64,000 nt of DNA from UBA4582 sp013204195 (GCA_963925735.1 CAWUUH010000042.1:9002-73001); one strand, 5' to 3'. Positions 26,008 to 36,900 are shown, counted from the stretch's first letter. Numbers and translations are program-made. The notes: generated by a model from the letters alone, not told the origin.

Positions 26008-26032
26008 ACCGCTACCACGCATATCAGGCAGA

Positions 26033-27034
26033 TTACTGTTCCCCATAGCTCACAATCTCTCTAATCAAACTGGTGGCAAAGCTGCCCACGGGTAAGCCAA
26101 ATGACATTAACAAATCCGCGCCCTCAAAGCGCCAGTTAAACGCCGCTGGCCGCACCCACAGATCCCGCTGCTGCGCCTTCAAGTCGAGTCGGCGCAGGCC
26201 CTCGCACCAAAGAGGAAAGCGTGATTCAAGACTTTTCAGTGCTGGCGTCTCTTTCCGGGCTAATCCATAGAGCCAGCCTCGATGATTCGATTCACCGCTG
26301 CTTCGGGTACGGCCGCCAGAATCAGCCCCTCGGCCAGCCTCTTCATTTGCTGTCCAACAATGCTCTGGCACACTAATAGCACTCAACTCTCCAGAGCTTA
26401 CCTGGCGGGACAGATCGGCATTGAACATATAACTACGCACAGCAGACAAACACATGTCCCGTTGTTGAGGCCTAATGGGCTCGCCTGCAAATAATTTGTC
26501 AGCTGCTAGTAAGTTACTGCCACCCCGACCAAATCGCTGCTCACCAAAATAATTCGGAAATCCCTGGGCAGCAATCTGCGCCAAACGCTGCTCGAGGTCC
26601 TGACTGTCGGCCTGAATGTCACGTAGGCGAATCTCAAATTCATTTCCCGCATGCGAGCCCCGACGGAGCTTTTTATCATGACGGCAAGTCTCAACAATCT
26701 CCACGCCTGTCAGCGCCATATCTGCAAAGTCGGGCATCAGTTTGCCCGGCAGATGGCAGCTCAGCCATTGCGTCGTTACCGCGTGGCGGTCTTTTCGACC
26801 TGCATAATTCACATCAAAGGGTTTGATATTCAGATAACGCGCCAGGTTCTCAGCCACCCACGCGGTATTGGCACCCGTCTTTCTGATTCGAACATAACAA
26901 TGCTCGCCGATACCGCTGGGTTCAAAACCGAGCCGTTCGTTGACCACAAAATCAACCGCTTGCTGCTTCAGTCGTGCACTTCCTGAGGGCTGACCCTGCG
27001 CATAAGCGACCGCCAAGGCATAATCCTGACTCAC
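26033..27034 (-). CDS. truD: tRNA pseudouridine(13) synthase TruD
   Basis: Isomerises U13 in the D-loop of tRNA-Glu and others. The catalytic Asp lies in NYAGRKDRHAVTTQW, and RRGSHAGNEFEIRLR and NYFGEQRFGRGGSNL are further TruD signatures. Length of 333 is typical. Its start overlaps the ispF stop by 4 bp, indicating translational coupling within the ispD-ispF-truD operon. Confidence 0.96.
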   Translation of the reverse strand: MSQDYALAVAYAQGQPSGSARLKQQAVDFVVNERLGFEPSGIGEHCYVRIRKTGANTAWVAENLARYLNIKPFDVNYAGRKDRHAVTTQWLSCHLPGKLMPDFADMALTGVEIVETCRHDKKLRRGSHAGNEFEIRLRDIQADSQDLEQRLAQIAAQGFPNYFGEQRFGRGGSNLLAADKLFAGEPIRPQQRDMCLSAVRSYMFNADLSRQVSSGELSAISVPEHCWTANEEAGRGADSGGRTRSSGESNHRGWLYGLARKETPALKSLESRFPLWCEGLRRLDLKAQQRDLWVRPAAFNWRFEGADLLMSFGLPVGSFATSLIREIVSYGEQ

Positions 27035-27534
27035 GGCTCCACCTTCGCCGGCGAGCGCTCAGCAAGTAACACAACGGCTTGCGCCGCCAGGCCTTCTTCT
27101 CGGCCAATAAAACCCATTTTCTCGGTCGTGGTCGCCTTGACGCTGACACGGTCAGCAGCGATGTCCAAATCACTTGCGATGGTTTCAGTCATGGCCTGCA
27201 CATACAGGGCAACCTTCGGTCGCTCTGCAATCAAGGTCATATCGACGTTCACCACATACATGCCTAACTGTCGAATCTTAGCGACGCACGCGCGCAGTAA
27301 CTGCCGACTATCGGCACCCGCATATTCAGGATCCGTATCAGGAAAATGCTTGCCAATATCCCCCAAGGCCATCGCGCCCAATACCGCATCACACAGCGCG
27401 TGCAGTAGCACATCGCCATCAGAGTGCGCCAGCACAGTTCGATGCCAGGGAACAGCAACACCGCCAAGCATGATTTGGTGACCTGCTTTTTCCTCACCGA
27501 AACGATGGGCATCAAATCCGGAACCTATTCTCAT
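27031..27534 (-). CDS. ispF: 2-C-methyl-D-erythritol 2,4-cyclodiphosphate synthase
   Basis: Fifth step of the MEP isoprenoid pathway, releasing CMP and forming the cyclic diphosphate. Metal-binding DAHRF at the N-terminus and LAHSDGDVLLHALCDA, followed by DIGKHFPDTDP, are the family motifs. 167 residues, slightly longer than the usual 158. ATGA-type overlaps with ispD upstream and truD downstream couple the three genes. dxr in this window supplies the same pathway. Confidence 0.97.
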   Translation of the reverse strand: MRIGSGFDAHRFGEEKAGHQIMLGGVAVPWHRTVLAHSDGDVLLHALCDAVLGAMALGDIGKHFPDTDPEYAGADSRQLLRACVAKIRQLGMYVVNVDMTLIAERPKVALYVQAMTETIASDLDIAADRVSVKATTTEKMGFIGREEGLAAQAVVLLAERSPAKVEP

Positions 27535-28235
27535 ACAGCACCTCGTTCGGTCATGGCCTGCTGAGCCAGATAATACTCAGCTAGGGCTAGGTCCTCGGCA
27601 TGAGTCACTTTGATGTTGTCACGATGGCCTTCCACCATGAGCGGCTGAAAACCCATCATCTCAATGGCCGAAGCCTCATCGGTTATTAACATTTGCTGCC
27701 GTAGGGCATCCTGCAAGGCTGCCTGCAGCAGGCCGAAACGAAATATCTGAGGCGTTTGTGCAAGCCACAGTCGGGTTCTATCGAGACTCGCTGTGATCAA
27801 TCCAGCTGCGACTTCTTTTACCGTGTCGGTCACCGGGACGCCCAACAACCCACCCACCTCAGTGGTGGCTACCAATTGAAAAAGGCGGCGTATATCCGCG
27901 CCTCGAACGCAGGGTCTGGCACCGTCATGAACCAACACCCAGTCATTAGTCGCCGCTTGCAATGCCGCCAGGCCATTCAGCACAGAAGCTGCACGGCAGG
28001 CCCCGCCGCGCACCACCAGACAATGCTCGACCCCTTCCACTGCGCGCCAGTGTTCGTCACCCGGCGCAACCACTAACACAACCTGCCGCGGTGACAGCGC
28101 CAGCACACGACTCAAGGTTCGCGCTAATAAGGGTTTACCCGCTAAAGGAAGATATTGTTTGCTGATCTCGGCGCTCATGCGAACACCCTTGCCAGCGGCG
28201 GGAATGACGACTGATACCTGTGCAAGGCTACTCAT
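27531..28235 (-). CDS. ispD: 2-C-methyl-D-erythritol 4-phosphate cytidylyltransferase
   Basis: Attaches CMP to methylerythritol phosphate, the third MEP step. The N-terminus VVIPAAGKGVRM is the nucleotide-binding loop; VLVHDGARPCV and TDEASAIEMMG are conserved substrate motifs. 234 residues, normal length. Start overlaps the ftsB stop by 4 bp. Confidence 0.96.
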   Translation of the reverse strand: MSSLAQVSVVIPAAGKGVRMSAEISKQYLPLAGKPLLARTLSRVLALSPRQVVLVVAPGDEHWRAVEGVEHCLVVRGGACRAASVLNGLAALQAATNDWVLVHDGARPCVRGADIRRLFQLVATTEVGGLLGVPVTDTVKEVAAGLITASLDRTRLWLAQTPQIFRFGLLQAALQDALRQQMLITDEASAIEMMGFQPLMVEGHRDNIKVTHAEDLALAEYYLAQQAMTERGAV

Positions 28236-28534
28236 GGTCGCTGCGCTTTAGTCTCGTCTACCAGCAGGAAAAAAGTTTCTCCCTGCTTGATCAGACCAAA
28301 TTCGCTCCGGGCTTTTTCCTCAATCGACTCAAGACCGCTCTTGAGCTCAATAATTTCCGCGCGCAGGATGCGATTGCGCTGTTCTCTCACACTATTTTCG
28401 ACCCGCACCTGGACGACCCGTGCCTGCAAATCATTGACTTGCGCGAGACTACCCTCACCAATCCACAGCCGACCCTGCACCGCGATGATGACCAACAAAA
28501 GGCCAGCGATCAACCAGCGGCCGGGGCGCTTCAT
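28232..28534 (-). CDS. ftsB: Cell division protein FtsB
   Basis: Bitopic inner-membrane protein that joins FtsL and FtsQ in the divisome. One N-terminal transmembrane helix (about 8-24) is followed by a periplasmic coiled coil (about 30-70) and the conserved ARSEFGLIKQGE segment. 100 residues, as expected. The start overlaps the eno stop by one base, and its end overlaps ispD. Confidence 0.94.
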   Translation of the reverse strand: MKRPGRWLIAGLLLVIIAVQGRLWIGEGSLAQVNDLQARVVQVRVENSVREQRNRILRAEIIELKSGLESIEEKARSEFGLIKQGETFFLLVDETKAQRP

Positions 28535-29817
28535 TATCGCTGGAACTCCGCCAGCCCTTTGAACAAGGCATGGGACTGATCTTCGATTCGCAGCAAACGA
28601 TTGTACTTCGCGACCCTGTCAGACCGACACAAGGACCCTGTTTTGATCTGACCCGCGGCCGTTGCGACCGCTAAGTCGGCAATAGTCGTATCTTCGGTTT
28701 CCCCGGAACGATGGGAGATGACCACGCTATAGCCCGCTTCTTTAGCCATATGGATAGCCTCTAGCGTTTCAGTCAAGGTCCCTATTTGATTCAACTTAAT
28801 CAAAATCGAATTGCCGACGCCTTGCTCGATACCGCGCCGCAGAATTTTTGAGTTCGTCACGAATAAATCATCGCCCACCAACTGCAGACGCTTGCCAAGT
28901 TTTTTCGTCAGCAGAGCCCAGCCTGCCCAGTCACTTTCATCCATACCATCTTCGATAGAAATAATGGGGTAGCGATCGGCTAAACCGACCAGATAATCGC
29001 TAAAGCCGTCGGCATCGAATTCTCGACCTTCACCTGCCAGGTTGTATTTGCCGTCGACATAAAACTCTGACGCTGCGCAGTCAAGACCCAGATACACATC
29101 CTTGCCGGGTGTATAGCCGGCCTGCTGAATGGCTTCCATGATGACTTCAAGGGCCGCCTCGTTACTCGGCAGATCTGGCGCAAAGCCACCCTCATCACCC
29201 ACCGCGGTACTCAGACCACGGGCTGCCAAAATCCCCTTGAGGGTATGGAAAATCTCCGCTCCGCAGCGAACCGCCTCAGAGAAGGTTGCAACGCCAACGG
29301 GCAAGATCATAAATTCCTGAATATCGACATTATTATCGGCATGCTCGCCACCATTGATAATATTCATCATGGGTACAGGCATGCTGTAGCGCCCGGGGCT
29401 GCCGTCTAACTCAGCCAGGTACTCATAGAGCGCCATCTTCTTGGCTTGAGCCGCAGCACTGGCCACCGCCAGAGACACCGCTAAAATCGCATTAGCACCT
29501 AGCTTGGCCTTGTTTTCCGTGCCATCCAGCGCGATCATTTTCTCATCAAGCTCCCGTTGATTTTCCACATCCAGCCCCAGTAAGGCCGGACGGATCTCGG
29601 CATTCACATTCGCCACCGCGGTGAGCACCCCCTTGCCCAAATAGCGCGCAGGGTCCTTATCACGCAATTCCAAAGCTTCTCTGGAACCGGTGGATGCGCC
29701 CGACGGGACACAGGCAGAGCCAATGACACCGGTGGCAAGTTCAACCTCGGCTTCTACAGTAGGGTTACCCCGGGAGTCCAGGATCTCTCTAGCACGAATG
29801 TCTACAATTACTGTCAT
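28534..29817 (-). CDS. eno: Enolase
   Basis: Converts 2-phosphoglycerate to phosphoenolpyruvate; in gammaproteobacteria also a component of the RNA degradosome. RGNPTVEAEVEL and GSACVPSGASTGSREALEL open the protein. IEDGMDE, the signature ILIKLNQIGTLTE with the catalytic Lys, and SHRSGETEDTTIADLAVA follow. 427 residues, full length. 20 bp downstream of kdsA. Confidence 0.98.
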   Translation of the reverse strand: MTVIVDIRAREILDSRGNPTVEAEVELATGVIGSACVPSGASTGSREALELRDKDPARYLGKGVLTAVANVNAEIRPALLGLDVENQRELDEKMIALDGTENKAKLGANAILAVSLAVASAAAQAKKMALYEYLAELDGSPGRYSMPVPMMNIINGGEHADNNVDIQEFMILPVGVATFSEAVRCGAEIFHTLKGILAARGLSTAVGDEGGFAPDLPSNEAALEVIMEAIQQAGYTPGKDVYLGLDCAASEFYVDGKYNLAGEGREFDADGFSDYLVGLADRYPIISIEDGMDESDWAGWALLTKKLGKRLQLVGDDLFVTNSKILRRGIEQGVGNSILIKLNQIGTLTETLEAIHMAKEAGYSVVISHRSGETEDTTIADLAVATAAGQIKTGSLCRSDRVAKYNRLLRIEDQSHALFKGLAEFQR

Positions 29818-29837
29818 CTTGATCTGATTTCCTTTGC

Positions 29838-30695
29838 CTAAACGTTCTGAACCGGTTGGCTCGCGCCGACCTCAGGTAAATTAACTGATTTTACAACGCG
29901 GTCGATTTGCATCAGCAATGACAGCAACGCCTGCATTTGGCCCAGCGGCCAGGAATTCGGGCCATCGCTCAGGGCCTTGTCTGGATCCGGGTGAGTTTCC
30001 ATGAATAAGCCGTGGATACCTACTGCGATTGCAGCCCGGGCCAAAACCGGCACCATTTCTCGTTGACCGCCGGAAGTACTGCCTTGGCCGCCAGGGAGTT
30101 GAACGCTATGCGTCGCGTCAAATACTACGGGGCAGCCTGTCTCGGCCTTCATCACCGCCAGCGAGCGCATGTCGGACACCAAATTGTTATACCCGAAGCT
30201 CACACCCCGTTCACACACCATAATATTTTCGTTACCCGTGGCCTTGGCTTTCTCGACCACATGTTTCATATCCCAGGGCGCCAGGAACTGGCCTTTCTTG
30301 ATATTAACGGGCAGACCTGTGGCAGCCACCCGTTGTATGAATTCGGTCTGACGACACAGAAAAGCCGGTGTCTGCAACACAGACACTACCTCGGCAACCT
30401 CATCTAGCGGGGTGCCATCATGGACGTCGGTAAGTACTGGAATGTTCAACTCCTGCTTCACTTTTTGCAGGATCTTCAATCCAACATCAATGCCAGGACC
30501 ACGATAGCTCGCATGGGATGAGCGGTTCGCCTTATCAAAAGATGATTTATAGATCAGTTGAATCCCGAGACCCTCACAAATCTCCTTCAATTGCGCTGCG
30601 GTATCCATCGCCATTTGTTCTGATTCGATGACGCAGGTGCCTGCAATCAAAAAAAATGGGGTTTTTTCACCCACTTCAAAGCCACATAGATTCAT
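29838..30695 (-). CDS. kdsA: KDO-8-phosphate synthase
   Basis: Condenses arabinose 5-phosphate with phosphoenolpyruvate to make KDO-8-phosphate for LPS inner core. LIAGTCVIESE, FDKANRSSHASYRGPG, NIKKGQFLAPWDM and FDATHSVQLPGG are family motifs. 285 residues. Its product, with lpxB/D, shows the cell makes LPS. Lies between pyrG and eno on the same strand. Confidence 0.97.
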   Translation of the reverse strand: MNLCGFEVGEKTPFFLIAGTCVIESEQMAMDTAAQLKEICEGLGIQLIYKSSFDKANRSSHASYRGPGIDVGLKILQKVKQELNIPVLTDVHDGTPLDEVAEVVSVLQTPAFLCRQTEFIQRVAATGLPVNIKKGQFLAPWDMKHVVEKAKATGNENIMVCERGVSFGYNNLVSDMRSLAVMKAETGCPVVFDATHSVQLPGGQGSTSGGQREMVPVLARAAIAVGIHGLFMETHPDPDKALSDGPNSWPLGQMQALLSLLMQIDRVVKSVNLPEVGASQPVQNV

Positions 30696-30754
30696 TTTTA
30701 TCGTTACCTTTTTTTCTTAACGCTCAAAGAGTGTGCTTTAGACGGCTGGTCTAA

Positions 30755-32404
30755 CTAGCTCGCCTTGTGGCTTGCGGCGGTCAAGTTGCGCCGAGTCAAA
30801 CCGGCACGAACAAAATCAATAAACAACGGATGACCGCGCCGCGGGCTGGAGGTAAATTCAGGATGGAACTGACAGGCAATGAACCAAGGGTGATCGATCA
30901 CCTCGATCACTTCTACCAGATCATCTTTTCCCGAACGACCGGCGATACGCAACCCCGCACTTTCCAACTGGGCGACGTAGCTTTCATTCACCTCATATCG
31001 ATGCCGATGGCGTTCACTAATGGTTCTCTCACCGTAAATTTTAAAGGTTAGAGAGTCCTCCGTCAGCACACACTCCTGCTCACCCATACGCATGGTGCCA
31101 CCGAGATCGGATGAAACTGAGCGCGTCTCAAGGGCGCCTGTCGCCGTGGTCCAATCGGTAATCAGGGCGATGACAGGATGCGGCGTAGCGGTATCGTTTT
31201 CGGTTGTGTTCGCATTTTCAAGACCCACAACATTACGTGCAAAATCGATCACAGCGGCGTGCAGGCCATAACAAATACCCAGGTAAGGGATTTTTTGTTC
31301 TCGCGCGTATCTTGCCGCGGCAATTTTACCCTCGAAGCCACGTGACCCAAAACCGCCGGGAACCAGGATTGCATCGGCATCAGCAAGAATACCGACGCCT
31401 TTGCTGATGATTTCTTCGGAATCTACAAAGGCCACTTCAACTCGTGTATGGGTATGGATACCCGCATGAGTCAGGGCTTCATTCAGTGATTTGTAGGCGT
31501 CTAGCAAATCCATATATTTACCCACCATACACAACTTAATCGTATGGCTTGGACTTAACTCGGCTTGCACGACCTTATCCCACTCGCTCAAATCTGCTGG
31601 TGGGCAGACCAAATTAAACTTGTTGACCACAATCTCGTCGAGTTTCTGTGCATGCAGCAGAGCCGGGATCTGATAGATCGACGGCAGGTCAATCAGCGGA
31701 ATCACCGCCCGAGTTTCAACGTTGGTAAACAGCGCGATTTTTTCTCGGGCCGATTCTGCTATTTCATGATCTGAGCGGACAATAAGAACGTCGGGCTGCA
31801 GGCCAATCGAACGCATTTCCTTAACGGAGTGTTGGGTAGGTTTGGTCTTAGTCTCACCAGCGGTGGCAATGTAGGGCACCAACGTCAGATGAATAAACAT
31901 GGCGTGATCTGACCCGACCTGGAATCGGAGCTGCCGAGCCGCCTCTAAAAATGGCTGAGATTCGATGTCACCGACGGTACCGCCGATTTCAACGATCGCG
32001 ACATCGCTGCCTTCAGCACCGGCAATAACCCGCTGCTTAATCTCATCGGTAATGTGCGGAATCACCTGAATCGTCGCACCTAAATAATCACCTCGGCGCT
32101 CTCTGGCGATAACATCAGCATAGACCTGACCAGTGGTGAAGTTGTTTTTCCGGCCCATGGTGGTACTAATGAAACGTTCGTAGTGACCCAGATCCAAGTC
32201 AGTTTCCGTGCCGTCGGCGGTCACAAACACTTCACCGTGTTGCAGCGGACTCATGGTGCCCGGGTCGACGTTGATATAGGGGTCGAGCTTGAGCATGGTG
32301 ATTTTCAGCCCACGGGCTTCAAGAATAGCACCAAGAGAGGCGGCGGCAATGCCCTTCCCCAAGGAGGAGACGACACCACCGGTAACGAATATATAGCGAG
32401 ACAT
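30755..32404 (-). CDS. pyrG: CTP synthase, with an unusual nucleophile-loop residue
   Basis: Makes CTP from UTP, ATP and glutamine. The synthetase domain opens with YIFVTGGVVSSLGKGI. The glutaminase domain has the nucleophile Cys in YLGICYGLHAAVI and the His/Glu pair in ACQFHPEFTS. Other family members generally have Gln four residues after the Cys (LGICLGMQ); here it is His, encoded by CAC. Everything else, including the 549-residue length, looks normal and functional. Upstream gap to tilS is 133 bp. Confidence 0.98.
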   Translation of the reverse strand: MSRYIFVTGGVVSSLGKGIAAASLGAILEARGLKITMLKLDPYINVDPGTMSPLQHGEVFVTADGTETDLDLGHYERFISTTMGRKNNFTTGQVYADVIARERRGDYLGATIQVIPHITDEIKQRVIAGAEGSDVAIVEIGGTVGDIESQPFLEAARQLRFQVGSDHAMFIHLTLVPYIATAGETKTKPTQHSVKEMRSIGLQPDVLIVRSDHEIAESAREKIALFTNVETRAVIPLIDLPSIYQIPALLHAQKLDEIVVNKFNLVCPPADLSEWDKVVQAELSPSHTIKLCMVGKYMDLLDAYKSLNEALTHAGIHTHTRVEVAFVDSEEIISKGVGILADADAILVPGGFGSRGFEGKIAAARYAREQKIPYLGICYGLHAAVIDFARNVVGLENANTTENDTATPHPVIALITDWTTATGALETRSVSSDLGGTMRMGEQECVLTEDSLTFKIYGERTISERHRHRYEVNESYVAQLESAGLRIAGRSGKDDLVEVIEVIDHPWFIACQFHPEFTSSPRRGHPLFIDFVRAGLTRRNLTAASHKAS

Positions 32405-32537
32405 TAGCCTTCCATCTGGATAATTAATGGCTGAAAGGGCTCAACCAAGATGGGTTTGTAGAGTACCACTGACTGCCTTCTCGCTCAATGTGAAAGTTGA
32501 ATCGAAGACGGAAATAGCCCCTAGATGCTGATATTCA

Positions 32538-33866
32538 TCAGATATATCGATCATCGACCTCAAAGTCGAATAACCAGCCCAACTGATCACCCGAGACCTC
32601 ATAGTCGCTGCTGGTCAAGCCAGGGATCTGCCAACCCGGCAAACCCGCCACCGCCACCAACTCATCGTCGAGGAAGATCAATGGCAGTCGATCCCGAAGC
32701 CAGGGTGGCACATGACGCTCTTGCAGCCACTTTTTCAAGGATCGCGTCTGCCCCAGACTGAATGACTCACCACCCTGACGACAACGTATTTCCAGATGGC
32801 TCGGATCACTCACTCGCAAACCTCGGCCCAGCGCTTGCAACCCGACCAAAGCGCCACCCTGATGCGCCTGCGGCTCAACGCCGGCCAATTTCATCGGCCG
32901 CGGGTCAATCGCTGGCAACTCGTGGAGTAGGTATAAACCATTACGAAAACGCTTGATAAGACCACCCTGCCAACGCATTTCCGGGGCTGCTATCGGACCT
33001 TCCGCTAACAACATGGGCAACGCTGCAGCCAGCACGCCGGCCGAAGGATAAGGCAATTGATGCTGGCCCAGCCACGCCAATAGCAGATTTTTTTGCCGAG
33101 CCAAGGTCAGCCTCGCAAAACTATCCACACGGATACCACCGAAGCCATCGCGAAGTTCTTGCTGGTCCGACTTAGCCACGTCATCGAGCAACCTGCCGAC
33201 CTCAGCATCGCGCTGCAAACTCGCCATCAGCGTCGTTTTAAGATCCGGCCAGCGATTCTCCAATTCAGGAATGACATGCTGGCGCAGATAGTTGCGAGTC
33301 ATCTTCTGATCTAGATTGCTCTCGTCTTCAATCCAGCTCAATTGATGCTGCCGGGCATAGGCGGTAATGCCGGCGCGACTGACTTGGAGCAGCGGGCGGA
33401 GCAGTCTGGCGGTACCGATCGAGCGACTCAACGGCATGCCTTGCAGCCCGAACCGGCCGCTGCCTCGAAACAGCTGGAATAGCGCTGTTTCAACCTGGTC
33501 ATCCTGATGTTGACCGAGCAGCAACAGATCGCCTTTTTCAAGCAGCTGAGCGAAGGCTTGGTATCGCGCATCCCGAGCATTAGCTTCCAGATTACCCACA
33601 GGTTCCACCTGTAACGTCACTGTAGCAAACGCGACGCCAAGGTCTTCGCAGGTCTGCCTGCAATGGGCTTGCCAGGCGTTCGCATGGGGACTGAGACTAT
33701 GATTGACATGAAATGCCAACAGTTTGTGACGCAGGCCGAGCTCACACAAGTGGGCCAGCAGCACATGAGAATCAACCCCGCCGCTGTAGCCAACCACTAA
33801 TCTTGACTGATCGGGGTCGGCTAATTGCGCCAGCAGCGCAGCATCAAGCCAGACAGGCTCTAACAT
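32538..33866 (-). CDS. tilS: tRNA(Ile)-lysidine synthase
   Basis: Converts C34 of the CAU tRNA-Ile to lysidine so that it reads AUA. The PP-loop is GYSGGVDSHVLLAHL, and WIEDESNLDQKMTRNYLR is the second conserved block. A C-terminal domain (about 360-440) completes the enzyme. I use the ATG at 33866 (442 residues); an ATG at 33890 would add eight. In most relatives accA lies between dnaE and tilS, but here dnaE ends only about 20-45 bp upstream. Confidence 0.95.
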   Translation of the reverse strand: MLEPVWLDAALLAQLADPDQSRLVVGYSGGVDSHVLLAHLCELGLRHKLLAFHVNHSLSPHANAWQAHCRQTCEDLGVAFATVTLQVEPVGNLEANARDARYQAFAQLLEKGDLLLLGQHQDDQVETALFQLFRGSGRFGLQGMPLSRSIGTARLLRPLLQVSRAGITAYARQHQLSWIEDESNLDQKMTRNYLRQHVIPELENRWPDLKTTLMASLQRDAEVGRLLDDVAKSDQQELRDGFGGIRVDSFARLTLARQKNLLLAWLGQHQLPYPSAGVLAAALPMLLAEGPIAAPEMRWQGGLIKRFRNGLYLLHELPAIDPRPMKLAGVEPQAHQGGALVGLQALGRGLRVSDPSHLEIRCRQGGESFSLGQTRSLKKWLQERHVPPWLRDRLPLIFLDDELVAVAGLPGWQIPGLTSSDYEVSGDQLGWLFDFEVDDRYI

Positions 33867-33911
33867 ACCGCTAACCGCCACGAGGCACATTCGCCTGAAT
33901 CCAGGCGAGCC

Positions 33912-36900
33912 TCAGTAATCCAGTGAAACCTGATCTGCGCCATAGCAGTCTCGCAAGTTTTGGATCAATTCATCTGCAGGCAAGACTCGCCAGTCATCTC
34001 CGAGGGTCACCTCGGCCTGCACATCTTGACGAATGTAGGCCACCGAAACCTGACAACCCTGCCCCGGCTTGCCGCGATAAGGCGTCAACAGACTGGCCAG
34101 TCGGGTCGTGAAATCGCCTTCCAGCGCGCCCCCACTGAGACTCAAGTGCAGGCGTCTGATACTTCGCTCACGGGCATCCACCAGATCCAGAACCTCGCTC
34201 GCCCGCATGCGTAAACCACCCGTGAATTCATCGGCCATCGCTGCGCCCTTGACGATGATCACCGCATCTTTACGCAGTTTACTGTGGTTAGCATCGTATA
34301 AATCGGCGAACACCGACACTTCAATGCGTCCGGTTCGGTCATCCAAAGTGACAAAGGCGATCGTATCGCCCTTGCGGCTCTTCATGGTACGCATACCAAC
34401 AATCAATCCCGCGACCGTTTGCGCATCCTTACCGGGGCGTAAATCTACGATTCGGGTCTTGGCCAGATGTTTCAATTCGCCACGATACATATCGATCGGA
34501 TGACCGGTCAAATACAGACCCAAGGTATCCCGTTCTCGATTCAAGCGTTCCTTGAGATTCATGCACCGAATATTCTTCAAGCTCTGGTAACGGCTGTCGC
34601 CCGCATCGCCCACTAACATCTCGTCACCAAACAAATCCGTCGAGCCACTGTCATGGTTTCGTGATTTTTGCTCGGCGAGTTTCACCGCGTCTTCCTTGTT
34701 GGCAAATAACAGACTGCGCTTGAAATCGATAGCAACGACACCTTCTGGTACCAGGTCGTCATCAACCAATTGATCCAACGCACCACTGCCCACCAGCGCC
34801 TCGATCGCGCGCTTGTTCATCTTTCTGGAGTCCACCCGCTCACATAGGTCATACAAGTCTTTAAATCCCGCAATATCCCGGCCAGCCACCAGCGCCTCAA
34901 TCGGACCTTCGCCCAGGCCCTTGATAGCACCAAGGCCATAGACGATGGACAGTGGTGCGTCGGCAACGAAGCGAAAGTCGCCCCGATTTACGTCCGGCGG
35001 CGACATGGCGATGCCCATTTCCCGGCATTCCTCGATATTAATCACCACCTTGTCGGTGGTCTGCATATCGGCAGACAGCACTGCTGCCATAAAATCCGAA
35101 GGGTAATAGTGTTTAAGCCAGGCGGTCTGGTAGGCAATTTTGGCGTAGGCCACCGAGTGGGGTTTGTTGAAACCATAACCGGCAAACATTTCCATCATGT
35201 CAAAAATATAGGCGGCCTGCTTTTCTTCCACGTCATTGCGACCGGCACCAGCAACGAAAATTTCTCGCTGCTTGGCCATTTCCTCGGGCTTCTTCTTGCC
35301 CATGGCCCGACGCAACAGGTCGGCATCGGCAAGGGAATAGCCAGCCAGGATCTGGGCAATCTGCATTACCTGTTCCTGGTACAACATCACACCGTAAGTT
35401 CCCTCAAGAACTTTTTTCAAACTCGGGTGAAGATAATCGACTTCATCAATACCGTGCTTTCGGCGAATAAAGTCATCGGCCAACTGCATGGGACCGGGAC
35501 GAAATAGTGCCACTAGAGCGACGATATCATCGAATCGGCTGGGCTTGACCTTCTTCATCAAGTCCTTCATGCCACGGGATTCCAGCTGGAATACCGCGGT
35601 CGTTTTCGCTTGTTTCAGGTTGTCATATATCGCCGGGTCTTCCAGGCTCAACACGTCAATATCAAGGGGTTCCTGTCCGCGGTCTTGACGCTTGATGTTG
35701 ATGCTCTTCAACGCGTTATCCAGAATAGTCAGGGTTCGCAGACCGAGGAAGTCAAATTTCACTAGACCGGCTTGCTCGACATCATCCTTGTCAAACTGGG
35801 TCATGAAATTGCCACCAGTCTCGTCGCAATAGATTGGCGAAAAGTCGCTGATCTTGGTGGGCGCTATGACCACACCACCGGCGTGCCGACCGACATTCCG
35901 CGTCAGGCCCTCGAGCTTGAAGGCCATATCCATGATCTCTTGGGCCTCCTCGCTGGTTCGGATAAATTCAACCAATAAGGGCTCATCATCCAAGGCTTTT
36001 TGCAAGGTCATACCCGGATCAAAGGGAATGAGTTTCGAGAGCTTATCGGCAAGACCATAGGCCTTGCCCTGCACCCGCGCCACGTCTCGAACCACGGCCT
36101 TGGCGGCCATGGTACCAAAGGTAATAATCTGCGAGACCGCGTTACGGCCATAGCGCTCGGTCACATGTTGGATCACTCGGTCACGGCCATCCATGCAGAA
36201 GTCGATATCAAAGTCGGGCAGTGAAACCCGTTCCGGATTCAGGAAACGCTCAAACAGCAAATCGTATTCCAGCGGATCGATATCTGTAATCAACAAGACA
36301 AAGGCGACCAACGAGCCGGCACCTGAACCCCGTCCCGGGCCCACGGGAATACCATTTTCCTTGGACCACTTAATAAACTCCATCACGATCAGGAAGTAGC
36401 CCGGAAAGCCCATGTCGTTAATCACTTTCAGCTCAAATTCGAGGCGCTCATCATAGGGCTTACGCAGCTCGGAAAATTCCACCGAATCCACATCAAATAT
36501 TTTTTTTAGGCGCAGATTCAGGCCGTCGCGGGAAACTTCACTAAAGTATTCCTCCGTGGTGTAGCCTGAAGGAATCGGGTATTCGGGCAGATAGTAGTTC
36601 CCCAGGTCCACATCCACATTACAGCGCCGAGCGATCTCCAGGGTATTTTCAATGGCCTCTGGAATATCAGCAAACAACTCGCACATCTGTTCGCTGGTTT
36701 TGAGGTATTGCTCCTCTGAGTAGCGACGCTCGCGGCGAGGGTCATCAAGGGTGCGGCTGTCATGAATACAGACCCTGACCTCATGAGCATCGAACTCTTC
36801 TTGGTGAATAAATCTGACATCATTGGTGGCGACGACGGGCAGGTCCAGCTCCATGGCGAGGGTCACTGCCTTAAAAACGTGTTCTTCTTCTCGGTCGCGA

